Positions 11,211 through 22,592 of a DNA stretch of 64,000 nucleotides are shown one piece after another; position 1 is the first letter of the stretch, and each line of letters begins with the position of its first letter. Under the pieces are notes generated by a model. The model did no database searches and had not been told where the DNA came from. It saw nothing but the letters and a program-made list of their open reading frames with translations. The DNA is taken from the NCBI GenBank assembly GCA_005784505.1, contig VCAZ01000003.1, positions 4,758,510-4,822,509 of the forward strand. The letters are read 5' to 3'. The position numbers and the translations under genes were made by a program. Source of the stretch: Bagarius yarrelli (lineage: Eukaryota; Chordata; Actinopteri; Siluriformes; Sisoridae).

Positions 11211-11720
11211 CTCCACTGAAACGAGTAGTCTTTTGAACCCAAAAGTGCAGTTTATTAACAATAGTGACGAAGACAAAACAATAAACATCAACTAAACTAG
11301 ACTTGACTTAACTTGACTTAGCTTAGCTTTGCTTAGCTTAGTTTAGCACCATAGCACAAATATAAACAGCAAACATGAACTTGACTTAAATACACTCAGC
11401 TTTACAAACTCATGACAGCAGTACAGGTACAAACCAAAATTCTCGACAAGAGACAACGGGAAACACAAGGGCTACAAATACACACGACAAACCAATAGGA
11501 ACATGACACATGGACAAGGGGTCACGTGACAGAAACACATGGAGAACAAGGATTACATGACAAAAGTGGAAAGAAACAATGAACAAGAACTTAAAACACA
11601 ATAGTAACATGAAACAAAAAAACTCAAAAAGAAACATAAAACATAACACGGGGAAACAAAACATAAACATAAACATGAGCCATAACCCTACACAGGGGAA
11701 TTTAAATTCTGATTGGTAAA
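11211..11720 (-). repeat. Interspersed repeat, unclassified (possibly LTR-related)
   Basis: Has 'aagtgcagtttattaacaat', then a short slippage-like patch of (ga)cttgactta/gcttagctt units (about 11302-11345), then a purine-rich stretch with repeated 'aaacataa' and 'catgac' words. The texture resembles fish retroelement or satellite-like repeats read on the minus strand. No coding domain is seen. A textually similar 'gtgcgtttattaaagtg' start occurs at 12191. Confidence 0.4.
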
Positions 11721-12755
11721 TAGCCGTCCCATTGCTGTCCCAATGGCCAGCACTACTAGTTCTGAGGACCCGGAGCAGATTAGAAATTGAAATCTGATCG
11801 GACAAAAAATACACGTTTTTGCAGAGTACACAACTGTACCAGCAATTTTACTACATGGTAATATTTAACTAACATTTTATTCACTTCAAAATAAACCTGT
11901 AACCTGTTATCTATAATTATGCTCAATTCGGATTCCCTGATTCTTTAGAAAACCTTTGAAATCATAATCAGAATAAAATAGAATTCACAGATTTTTTTCT
12001 CATGAAAAAGACCTTTTCTAAAGTCACTTAAAAGTATCGCCTCCACCACTCTCGCATAGTTTTAACTTCAAATCTAGGACCGCACAAAAATCATGCTAAA
12101 AGAGTACTTAATTAATCACAGTATTAGATTATGACCAACAAGGTGTAACAAAATGCCAGTCTGAGACACAGATTAGTATAATCCAGACAGGTGCGTTTAT
12201 TAAAGTGAATGTAGCGAGGAAGATACAGGAGATAAACTAAAAATGTCTTATGACGAAAAGAAGACCTGTAGGAGAATGTAGAGGAGACAGAGGAGGTCCA
12301 CAGAGCCAGTAGCAAATGACTTGGAATATTTAGAAATAGCGCAAGTAGCGAGTCTAGTATAAACATCTCTGTTTGAGACCAGACAGTGTGCAGTGTGCAG
12401 AGTGCTGTCGTATAGAGGAGTGAGTGAGTGAAGAGTGATTCAGAAAGAGTGATACAGGTGCTCTTTACTAGAATTCTGGTGATTGTGTGAGTTGCGTGGT
12501 GGAAGGACTGGGTAATGAGGCAAGATGAAATTATATTTTGAAAAATCTGGGTAGGTTTCCTGGGTGTCCTGTTTATATTAATAGTGTTTCTGGTTTTGAA
12601 GTGTTATGTTTGTATCTGGGTTTTTGAGTGTTACACAAGATTAAAAAAATAAATAAATAAATGCATTTCTGTTATTCGGTTGGACATACAATAAACAGAA
12701 AAATCAACAGCCTTTGATTATTATCGTCAGCAGAAACACTTGTAAGCAAAAGTAA
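11721..12755. other. Intron 5 segment with little recognisable content
   Basis: AT-rich sequence with a possible repeat from about 12190 to 12440 ('gtgcgtttattaaag', 'gtgagtgagtgaag'). No exon-like motif, tRNA or clear element boundary. Confidence 0.4.
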
Positions 12756-12936
12756 AGTGATAGCACAGTGGTTAAGGTGTTGGATTGCTATCTGGCAGAT
12801 CGGGGTTAGGTTTCCATCGTCGCCAAGTTATAACTGCTGGGCTCCTGAGCAAGGCCCCTAACCCCCTGTTGCTCAGTTTTTTAAAAAGATAAATGTAAGT
12901 CGCTCTGGATAAGGGTGTCTACTAAGTGACATAAAT
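12756..12936 (+). mobile_element. tRNA-derived SINE (abundant family)
   Basis: Complete but diverged copy: head 'agtgatagcacagtggtt', middle 'ctcctgagcaaggccccta', and body 'gtaagtcgctctggataag' running to 'gtgacataaat'. Confidence 0.85.
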
Positions 12937-14175
12937 TAATTTAAAAAAGGTTGAAACATTACTTAACATGTACTCAAACTGATTCACCACCAATATCAAG
13001 TTTATCTAAAGATCTAGAGAAGTTATAGTGAGCTACTCCTGTGTTAGACAAGACTCCACCCACTTCCAGAGATTACCGCATCTGTCCCAGGAGCAAATAG
13101 ATTATAAATGAGGAATATTGTTTTACCTCCAATCATCTATATCTAATGCGATTTGCCACCTATTTCCCTTCTTCCGGACTTCCACAAGCAATACATCTTG
13201 TACAATTTTAAACAACTAGTGTCCCTGTAAGAGAGATACATTATGTTTATGTGCAGTTAATCAACACCTGATACTGTCCTACATCAAAACACTGTCTGTG
13301 CCCAAGTCACCATCTCTTCTATTTGCTGTACATCAGTGTAGCACAAAACTAATTATAAGTCAGATTGAGATGGTGCATACTCAAGCTTTCCATTAGTCTT
13401 CCCTTCACATCTGTTGACTAAATGCCAAAGCAAGCAAGCGTGTGTTAGGTCAATTTCCAAATTAGTTTGTCTTGATAAGTTAAACTCACTTTTTTAGACT
13501 TGCATATAAATGACTTAGACATGTATTATAATATGTATCACTATATTAAAATAAATTTATTACTATTATTATAACCAAAGACATTTTATCCATAACAGAA
13601 TTATAAGCACTACTGAGCTCTTTTTTTATAATTTTAGTGTTATTTTTGAACTCTTTACTGTCCTTGACCTGATCAGTAGAGACTTACCTTTATTTCCCTA
13701 CTCAGCATGTAGTGACTATAGGTCTTTTGATTGATATGGACTAAAATAGTAAACAGCTGACTGGAGTCCTGAGAGATTGCTGTTCCTTAATGTGCAGAGT
13801 TCAGCCTTTTCCAATGTCATTCAAATGCTTATGTAGACCGAGACATAGAGTTTATAAATACTTTAGAGTTGCCATGCTAAAAAAAAGAAATTGATGAAGT
13901 TGAATTGTCCGACAGGTACAAATTAAAAGTAATTCTAAGCCCATAAATACCGTAAGGATCTTTCTCATTGTCTCTCTGGCAGATTACACTCGCAATGTTC
14001 AGTAGAGACCTAATACAAGTGGGTAAAACTGAAAAATAAATTGTCTCAGATTCTTTTACACAGTGAGCAGAAATGTACACCAGTATTACAAAATGCTTCC
14101 CATTGTCCTGACACTGTGTATTACTATACCGGCACTAGAGATTAGAACTTTATCTTAAAAAATGATTGACAGGAC

Positions 14176-14320
14176 AGCGTAATAGACTTGTGGGTAGTGT
14201 GTCGGCATACACAGCGATTATTGCGCTCTGATTTTGCGCCTCGATTTTAAATCCCGGCTTATGGACTTTTCCCGATTCCATCCTGTCTACTTACTGTCCT
14301 TTCCGTATAATAAACACCTC
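14176..14320 (+). mobile_element. Second tRNA-SINE family member
   Basis: Head 'gggtagtgtgtcggcataca', tRNA-like 'aaatcccggc' B box, and tail 'cgattccatcctgtc' followed by 'tataataaaca'. This is a distinct fish SINE type. A second copy is at 52761-52888. Confidence 0.6.
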
Positions 14321-14544
14321 CTCAAAAAAAACCTAAATGACAGACCCTATAAAAAGACACAGTAGATTCCTCATTATTTACTGATCCTTGTTTTTTTTTT
14401 GTTTTTTTTACGTATTTAAGATAGTTATTCTGCTTACATAGAAGGAAGCATTAGCACTTAACAGCTCTGATTTGAGACCTGAACACTTAGAATATCCCAG
14501 TAGTTGGACCAATTTGAGTGTGTTTAGGTGTTTAGTATGCATAT

Positions 14545-14712
14545 TACATTTACTACATTTGGCAGACTCTCTTATTCAGAGCGACTAACATTCTCTTTCA
14601 TACAGCTGAGCAACTGGGGCTTAAGAGTCTTGCTTAGGGGCCCAACAGTGGTAACTTGGTGGTGCTGGGAATCGAACCCTGATCTTCCATTCAACAGTCC
14701 AACACTTTAACG
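14545..14712 (-). mobile_element. tRNA-derived SINE (abundant family)
   Basis: Reversed copy: 'tttggcagactctcttattc', 'cttaggggcccaac', 'gggaatcgaaccctg'. It is followed after 24 bp by a second copy in the same orientation. Confidence 0.85.
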
Positions 14713-14736
14713 ATTTCCTGCAAAAACTATGTTTAT

Positions 14737-14913
14737 ACATTTACATTTACAGCATTTGGCAGACCTCCTTACTTTTATCTCTTTTATACAACTAATTGGG
14801 GGTCAATTGGGGGTGAAGGGCCTTGCTCATGGTCCCAACTTGGTGATGCGGGAAATTAAACCCTGCTCTTCCGATTAGCAGTCCAACACCTTACCCACTG
14901 CGCTACCACTTCC
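14737..14913 (-). mobile_element. tRNA-derived SINE (abundant family)
   Basis: Reversed copy with a complete head 'ccactgcgctaccacttcc'. It is a neighbour of the copy at 14545-14712 in the same orientation, suggesting insertion near an existing element. Confidence 0.87.
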
Positions 14914-14920
14914 ACCGTTT

Positions 14921-15050
14921 GTGTAAATTGTGCCTTGTAATGGACTGGCCTTGTTTTTAGGGTTATCAGTAGAGGCTCTGGATGCATCACATCCCTAATC
15001 ATGATTAAGTGCATAAGATAAATGCTTGATAGTTAAATAAATAAATGATG
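14921..15050 (+). mobile_element. HE1-like SINE tail fragment
   Basis: Degenerate 'cttgtaatggactgg' body and terminal 'taaataaataaatgatg', corresponding to the 3' half of the HE1-like elements at 1.4 and 34.6 kb. Confidence 0.55.
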
Positions 15051-18000
15051 GAAAAAAAGTTCATTTGAATTGAAAAGTTGCGCATATAACCTACATCTAA
15101 TGTAGGTTAAGTCTGTTTCAGATGCACAAAAGTCAAACAACTCTCAAGGAATATTTAAATCGATGCCAGAAATCTTTTTGGAACATTAATAACTCTGACC
15201 AGTATGTGATCCTCATACAGAATTCAACTAAAGCTTTGGTGATATTAATGTAGTAAATGCACTGGGCTATTAATAGTCAAAAGAAATATAAAATGCTTCA
15301 TGTCATTGAAAATAGATTAAATTTATAACAATGTCAATGGTAATTTATTAAGCAATACAGTAGACGAATAAGCCATTTAACTTGCTTTTAGTCGTGTCAT
15401 GTTTTGCTCTTAGGGTTTAATGATTGCAGTGGGCAAAGTCTATTAACTACAGACTAAAAGGTTAATGTTTCTAATAGATCATTAAAATTGATATAACCCA
15501 GGACATTAAAACTATAATAGTGGTGGGCTTGTAAAACAGCAGTTCCCAATAAGGGGGTCTTGACCCACAAGGGGGCCTCAGCGAGCTCAGTGGTGGGTTG
15601 TGTCATATATTAAAAAGTGTTGAGCAGTGAGCATTAAGGAAAATCATCATTTTGCATTAGCTAATATTATCCATAAATCCCTGGTTGGCCAAAATTGACA
15701 AATTTGTAAGAGTCTCACTGATTCCTTTAGCAGCCGATAATAATAACCCAGGCATACTGGACCCTGGTGAGAAAGCTCCCACCAATTGCTAGCAATTCTA
15801 AAACACGAAATTCGGGAAATACTAAGAGCGATAATATCATTAATTGTCACAAAATGTAAATTAGCCAATGATTATTTTTACTATGGTATTAACTAAGTAT
15901 AATCATAAATTTCCATAATTTAGCATACATTAAATAACAAAATGGCTATAACAAAGGCTGAACCAAACAAGTCAGTAGTTCAAAGTCGAACAATTATAAT
16001 CATAATTATGGTATTTTAAAATCTGGTTAATAGTTACCGTAATGAAGATTTTGCACTCTGTTGTCATGCAGCTCCGCCTCCATTTTCCAAAAGTTTCATC
16101 CATTGACCTCCCTAAAGTGCTAAACACACCCGCAGACAACACAAACTTCCATTTATAGCAAAGCATTGAGCTAAACACAAGACCAATTCTTTGCTACTGA
16201 GTCAGCATTGATTTGAACTTGCTTGTTTATTTTATTGAGTTTACATAACCTGTTCCAACTCTTTTGTTGACCAGTGCCTGACTTCGATTTTGTTCTTGCC
16301 TTTGTAAATTTGTCTGGCTTTTCATTTGCATCAATAAACCTGTGCTTGCATCCCACACCTAAAATGGCACTGTTGTGGTTATGTTTTTACTGTGAAATAA
16401 TAACAATAAGTACTGAGAACATGAGAAATTAAAAAGGAAAAAACAACAAGATTTTATCATCTATGAATTTTACCTACACACTTGAAGCATCTAACGCAAG
16501 GGAGACAGCATGGAAAACAGGGAAAAAACTTACACAGCAGATTAAAGTTTAGCAAGCAGACAAACTTACAGTTTCTCTGTTACTTTTAGTGCTAAAAATC
16601 AACCTGATGGTTGAAACAAGATAACATAACTAGACAGAAAGTAAAAACATTTCTGTAGTGGGTATTTCTCAAGTTCCTATGTCCTGGGAGATACCATCTC
16701 AGATGAGGGTGGACTAAGGAAAGGCCAGAACATGCCTGGTCCAGGTAATCTTAATGAACATGGGTTACCCACCCAGGCCCTTTTGTAGCAAGAAGTTGAA
16801 GCAAGATTTGCATGGCTTGATTTGATTCAAGATTTGCATCTCTTGCGGACTGTTATGCTGAGAACCAGGACACCTTATTTACATAATTACCCGGTAGACC
16901 TATCAGATGCCTTTAAATCATGTTTTAAGTTTGTTGTAATAATGAGGTAGCTGATAAAAATGTTACAATTCTCAGGTTCTACATTTGATTTTCTTAGTAG
17001 GAAAAAAAATGCCTGATGGTATGTTCCATATTTAAAAGTTCAAGCTGTTTAATCAAATATATTTTATATAGTTATTTGCTTGATGCCGTAACATTTTGTT
17101 GTTGATGTAAAATAGGGTACATCGTGTAATTAAGTATCAGAAGAAATACATTAGTCTGTACTGTGGTAACACTACTTTAAGCCTGGTGGGCATAAATAAT
17201 ATAACTGGCATATTTCCAATGTCATGTTTCATGATGATCAAAACTGGTGTAATACAACAGTCTCCTCTGATTCCGAGATCTCATGCTATTAACTGGTTGA
17301 AACCTGTTCAAGGAAGCTTTTATTTCATTTTCTCCGTATTGCTCTTTGCCCCCTGTTGCTGGAAGCTGTTTTAAGCATATGGAAATGTATGTAAGCATGT
17401 GGATGTGTTTGTGTATTTAATTGTTATATGATCGTTGCATAGTAGTGTGCATAATGTTTGAGTGTTGAGTGTTGTGGATGTGTATAAAGGCCGCACGTTG
17501 ATGTGGTGATATTGCCATTGATGTTCAAAACTCACTGAATTAACGAATGTTGACTAGACAGTGCATTACTCTCAGTCTAACTCACCTTTAGTCACTCCCA
17601 TCACCCATCACACACACACACACCACATGTATGCACACACCCATGGCTGACCCATTTTGTCAGGCCTGGTCTCATTAATCTTAGTGAGCTGGCTAAAGGG
17701 GTGTGACTGGCTGCTCGCCCATGTCCCTGGACCCTAATTGAATCGGGCTCGGCTGGGCTCCTAACAGCACTGATCTGGTGTGCATCAGTCACATACATCT
17801 GGCTCTGTCGAGTGCCACCCAACTGCCCCGAAACTCCAAATAGACCTTAAATAGACCATTATTTTCGTTGTTTGATATTACGCTACATGTTCTTTTTATG
17901 TACATAAATGTACAAATATGGGAGCCAAATAGAAGCTTGAAAATGACACAATCGCTGAGGTTTTCTCTGATTTGTTGTAATAATAGTACGATTTTTGTTG

Positions 18001-18181
18001 ATTTATATTAATTCATGTAGATAATCGATCAAATACATTATTTTGATGAGTTGGATGGGGAATCAGACAAGAGCTCAAGCCAGGGCATACATTTGAACAC
18101 TTTCTTAGTAAAACCTCAAAATCAGTAGGTGCAATAATCTTAAATCTATAGTAGAAAATTAACTCTTAAGTTAATCACTTA
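15051..18181. other. Intron 5 segment, mainly unique sequence
   Basis: No element is recognised from 15051 to about 15530. Then comes a fragment resembling a dispersed repeat ('aagggggtcttgacccacaa', about 15535-15620). Unique AT-rich sequence follows. A GC-richer block at 17640-17830 contains 'tctcattaatcttag' and 'accctaattgaatcggg' and could be a regulatory element, but nothing in the sequence proves it. Confidence 0.4.
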
Positions 18182-18328
18182 AGACGCGTTCACACTTCTC
18201 ATATTTGGTTCGATTAAAACAAACTCTGGTGTTTGAGTAAGTGTGAACGCTACCATCCCAACCTTGGTGCGCAGCAAAAAAGACACTCTTGTGTGGTTAG
18301 ATCAATATATGAACACACCAGGATGTGA

Positions 18329-18490
18329 TTTACAGCATTTGGCAGACGCCCTTATCCAGAGCGACTTACAATATTCCTTGTTATACAACTGAGGGTTAAG
18401 GGCCTTGCTCAGGGGCCCAATGGTGGTGGCTTGGTCGAGCTGGGAATCAAACCCACAGGTTGGTAATCCAACACCTTAACCATGAGCCAC
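18329..18490 (-). mobile_element. tRNA-derived SINE (abundant family)
   Basis: Reversed copy: 'catttggcagacgcccttat' and 'cagagcgacttacaat', ending at 'taaccatgagccac'. Directly abuts the 18491-18530 hairpin. Confidence 0.87.
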
Positions 18491-18530
18491 CGTCACACCT
18501 TGTAACAATGTGATGTTACAAGGTGTGACG
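18491..18530. repeat. Perfect 16-bp inverted repeat (hairpin)
   Basis: Arm CGTCACACCTTGTAAC at 18491-18506, 8-nt loop, and the exact reverse complement at 18515-18530. It sits exactly at the tRNA-head end of a SINE. Confidence 0.95.
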
Positions 18531-18587
18531 CAAATACAATTTTGATCATGATTTTTTGATTTCAAAGGACTGAATGCTCCTTGAAAG

Positions 18588-18860
18588 GAATTTATCAGCT
18601 GTCTACTGGCATAATTATCACTAAGAGACAACACATCACATCCCAATACTTACAAATCAAAACTTTTGGTATCTTATTTCTATACAAAGTATCGGTTTAG
18701 GTTAGACTCTAATACTAATAGGTGGTACGTCCTTAGACATAATGCCTGACACATTTTTACCACAAATCTCCGGTGTACCCAGTGGGTTTTTTTTTTTTCC
18801 ACCCATAAACCTTATGTGCCTTACCATGATTGACTGCAAAATTAAATGTGCATGATTGTA
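18588..18860 (+). repeat. Direct repeat copy 1 (paralogue at 21526-21790)
   Basis: Shares long blocks with 21526-21790: 'ggaatttatcagctgtctac', 'agagacaacacatcacatcc', 'caatacttacaaa' and 'catgattgactgcaaaatt', in the same order and orientation. Either a local duplication or two members of one interspersed family. Confidence 0.8.
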
Positions 18861-21160
18861 TCTGATTTAGATCAAATTAGAATGCTCAAGCACAACAACC
18901 TGTTTTTTCTTTAGTATGTATGTTGCCTCTTAGCCAAAAATGCAGTCTCCTTGCAGCAGATCTTCATTTCTGCATACAACTGAGTTTAAACATTTTAGGA
19001 ACTTTTTGTTCTTAGCTAGTAAAAGTAAAATTATATCTACAGGAACATGATAAAAGCACTTAATTCGGTACACATAGTCGTTCCAAATGGTAAGTTCCAC
19101 TGCAAAATTGACATCACAAAAAACGACCAATCAGGTTGTGAACATATCATTATGCCTTTAGGTTAGGTATCTTTGGGTTCTCTGTCAAAATGCAAGTTTA
19201 AACTAAGCCAAGTGGACCTAAAGATCTAAAAAAAAGCATTTTCCTTTTTTATTCAGACCAAACAAACCGAACTACAAGTGTGAACACACCATAAGTTGTA
19301 CAACAGAACATGCTGTAAGCCCTGTTTGGGCAATCAGCCATGCACTCTTAAAAGAAGCACTTTTATTTAAACCTGGATAAGGAAGAATAATTACTGTGCT
19401 CTTAAGTAGTCCTTTACACTGTATATCAAAACTAATAGTAGCTTTAAATAAGAAATAATTCAGTTTGGGCTTCTTTAGATGTGAAACATGTAGGGTTTAG
19501 TTCCATACTATTTTTTGGGCTTTATAGAGAGTCACTTGTTTGTCTTTTACAGGAAATTAGTTCTCGGTGGATCTCAGAAGTACTCTAGTGGTCTTCATAA
19601 CACATGATACAGTAGAGCCCATGTCAGGTATCGTTTAACTAACTGGCCAGCAAATGTTGACATCTACCTGTAATGATTTTAGCCACCAGCCAAGTAGTAA
19701 AATTATTCCACTGACCAAACAGACCTCAGGCAGGTTATTATCCAGTACCCGATCCATCATGGCAGTGAGTGAGGCGTGCGAGTCAGACAGACCCATCATA
19801 TGAGGAAATGGAGTGAGCAGAAACACTGGGGTGCTCCAACACAAACTCATAGCCCTCATTGTACTGCTATTAACAACACACTCACAACCTGGTTTGCAAG
19901 ATAACCATCATGCATTTTTGCTCCATCAATATGCAATTTTTAGCACAGTGCTAAAATTATAAGATGGTGTTAATGCATGCAAAATGCATTCTAAAAGCTA
20001 TGAAAATATTAGATATTCACTTCACACTTACAGCTTCATCGTCTACAGCAATTGCAAGAAGCCTGTAAAAACGATTAGATACACAATTTTAATTTACCTT
20101 TAATGTTGTACATTACTCAGTGTTACTCAGTCTTACTATCTGTCATTAATAACTGTTAATAATGTGGCAGAAGACTAGGATAAAAAAAGACATTTAGTTA
20201 TTTTCTAAACTTTTCTAAACCTTTAACCCATAAATAAAGTACTGTAAAGTTTTATTTCTTACTTACCCTATTATATCAACGAAGGGCGTGTCCAAACCTG
20301 TCCATCCATTCGTTGACCAAATTGCCTTTGTCTAGCAGGCTGCTGCTAATTAGGTAAAAGTTTGACAGCTTATAGATCACAATACGCTCACATGGTTTAT
20401 TGACCACTTTCCAAATATTTTTATGTTCAACCAATCAAAATGTTACGATATAATAAATATTTGATTACCTACTTGTATAGCTTTAAATAAACGGGTTAAA
20501 AAATGAACTTCTCTGAATATTGTTTCATTTTTTTTTGGATGAAATTGTTCCGCCAAAATAGTTTATCAATTTCTTGTGAGCATTATAAATTAACTACAGA
20601 CTAATAAAGCATTGTAATGTGTTAATAATGTAGTTCTGTTTTCTGCTCATTTTCCATTTAACTTGCTAATACAGAAATGGACTTTATATAGATACAGAGT
20701 GATGCAGGACCCGTGTCTGCAGTGGCTTAAGCTGCATGTAGATTCTGGTGGAAATGGCTCTAATGCCAAATTAATAATGCATTTTAATAATAAAATGCAG
20801 TGTAATATATTCTGCAACAAGGAACTCTGCTTGGCTGGTTTAACGGATTTCTCCTACAGCGTAGTGCTAGTAATCCTTCAGAATTAATAATGCACTATAA
20901 AGTCATTTGAATTCTATTATTGAAAATTAGTAACAGTTGTGATCTTGTGATCTTCTACCTTTCAGTAATCTGACATGATCATGAAAAAAACATTAAAAAA
21001 AAAAGCTTTTCGAAAATTGTGTGAGACAGAAATATCTTTTACACAGTGTTGGGTTTATGATGCAGCACGTTAGTAAGACCTGTAAGCTGGTGAGGTTGCA
21101 GGAGCAACTGAAAATGCTGAAGTCAAATATATGAAAGAAAGAAACAGACAAGAAACTTGA

Positions 21161-21352
21161 CATTTACATTTACTGCATTTGGCAGATGCCCTTATCCAGA
21201 GTGATTTACATTCATCTCATTATAAACCGAGAAACTGGGGGTTAAGTGTCTTGCTCAGGGGCTCAAAAGAGATAGCTTAGTGGTGCTGGCATTCGAACCC
21301 ATGATCTGCCGATTTGCGGTCCAACACCTTAACCTCTGAGCTAACACCTCCC
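21161..21352 (-). mobile_element. tRNA-derived SINE (abundant family)
   Basis: Reversed near-full-length copy: 'catttggcagatgcccttat', 'gtcttgctcaggggctc', 'cattcgaacccatgatctg'. Confidence 0.87.
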
Positions 21353-21525
21353 TAAATATTTTTACTAAATCAGTGCACAGTGTACTAATTTAATTCAGGC
21401 ATACATCTGAACACACACACCCTTTTTAACATCATCCAAACTTGATGTCTCTGGAGAGTCTGTGCCGCAATGCAGTGACACTTTTTAATTAGACTGTCAT
21501 ACTTCCGGACTCACCTGGAATTTAT

Positions 21526-21790
21526 CAGCTGTCTACTGTCATAATTATCACCAAGAGACAACACATCACATCCCAATACTTACAAACACATTTCCCATTC
21601 CAAACACATAGGATCAGTTAAGGTTAGCCTCTATTACTTATACATGGTACAGCCTGTCACATTTCTACCACAAAGCTCCCCAATGGGTCTATTTTGTTCC
21701 TGGGTCTCGTACCTCACATAAACCTCATAGATAAAAATTGTTCCTTAGCATGATTGACTGCAAAATTGCATGTGGATAATTTTAATTGAT
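21526..21790 (+). repeat. Direct repeat copy 2 (paralogue at 18588-18860)
   Basis: Same ordered blocks as copy 1, about 2.9 kb upstream, with small indels and clear divergence in the middle. Lies just upstream of a reversed SINE. Confidence 0.8.
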
Positions 21791-21866
21791 GTAAAGGGTT
21801 TTTTTCAGATGTAGTTCAAATTTGTCCATAATAGCCACTGGAGTCTCTTTGGAACAGTCTTTTTTC

Positions 21867-22058
21867 ACATTTACATTTGCATTTGGCAGACGCCCTTATC
21901 CAGAGCGACTTACAATTTCCTTGTTATACAGCTAAGCAATTAGGGGTTAAGGGCCTTGCTCAGGGGCCCAGTGGTGGTGGCTTGGTGGGGCTGAGAATCG
22001 AACCTGGGTCCTCATGTTGGTAGTCCAACAACTTAACCACTGCGCTACCACTTCCCCC
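21867..22058 (-). mobile_element. tRNA-derived SINE, minus member of an inverted pair
   Basis: Reversed near-full-length copy with high similarity to the family core: 'gcagacgcccttatccagag', 'ggggttaagggccttgctca'. Faces the + copy at 22131, 72 bp away. Confidence 0.9.
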
Positions 22059-22130
22059 GATTAGTGCACTTCACATGCACTAATCAATTTTTTTTTATTT
22101 GGTTGATTTTCATAATATTTTGTACAGGAG

Positions 22131-22309
22131 GAAGTGGTAGCGCAGTGGTTGAGTTGTTGGACTGCCAACTTGAGAACCTGGGTTCGATTCCCAGCCCCAC
22201 CAAGCCACCACTGCTTGGCCCCTGAGCAAGGCCCCCAATTGCTCAGTGTATTATAAGCAATATTGTAAGACGCTCTGGATAAGGGTGTCTGCCAAATGCT
22301 GTAAATGTA
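22131..22309 (+). mobile_element. tRNA-derived SINE, plus member of an inverted pair
   Basis: 'gaagtggtagcgcagtggtt', B-box-like 'gggttcgattcccag', body 'gacgctctggataagggtgt'. Part of the body is lost ('ttataagcaatattgtaag'). Confidence 0.88.
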
Positions 22310-22409
22310 CAGTGCATTCTTCAGTCATGACTTTGACAGATATCAGAAAAATATTCAGGTCCAACCAAGTTATATTTCCTATTTTACAAGTCTGTCAGAG
22401 AAATGTTGT

Positions 22410-22592
22410 TGGTGACTCAGTGGTAAAGGTGTTGGCCTGCTAATCAGAAGATTGTGGGCTTGATTTCCAGCACCACCAAGTTTCCACTGCTGGGCTCCTT
22501 AGCAAAGCCTTTAACCCCCAATTACTCAGCTGTATAAATGAAATAAATGTAAATTGCTTCGGATAAGGGCGTCTGCCAAATACTGTAAATGT
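22410..22592 (+). mobile_element. tRNA-derived SINE (abundant family)
   Basis: 'tggtgactcagtggtaaagg' through 'tctgccaaatactgtaaatg'. The head is more diverged than that of its neighbour. Confidence 0.83.

Larger units (their letters stand above)
18182..19292. mobile_element. Fold-back MITE with 'gtgtgaac' termini, carrying a SINE
   Basis: The left end (gcgttcacacttctcatatt) and the right end (about 19255-19292, 'aaaccgaactacaagtgtga') are inverted relative to each other. Both carry the 'ttcacactt' and 'ggttcg' words of a common non-autonomous fish DNA transposon. The interior includes a SINE (18329-18490), a perfect hairpin (18491-18530) and a segment with a paralogue at 21526-21790. The outer limits are approximate. 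Confidence 0.5.

Noticed and set aside
11410..11814. 134-codon Phe/Cys-rich minus-strand frame
   Set aside because: Lies in a repeat with A-rich words on the + strand; the Phe/Leu richness follows from poly-purine composition, with no transposon domain visible.
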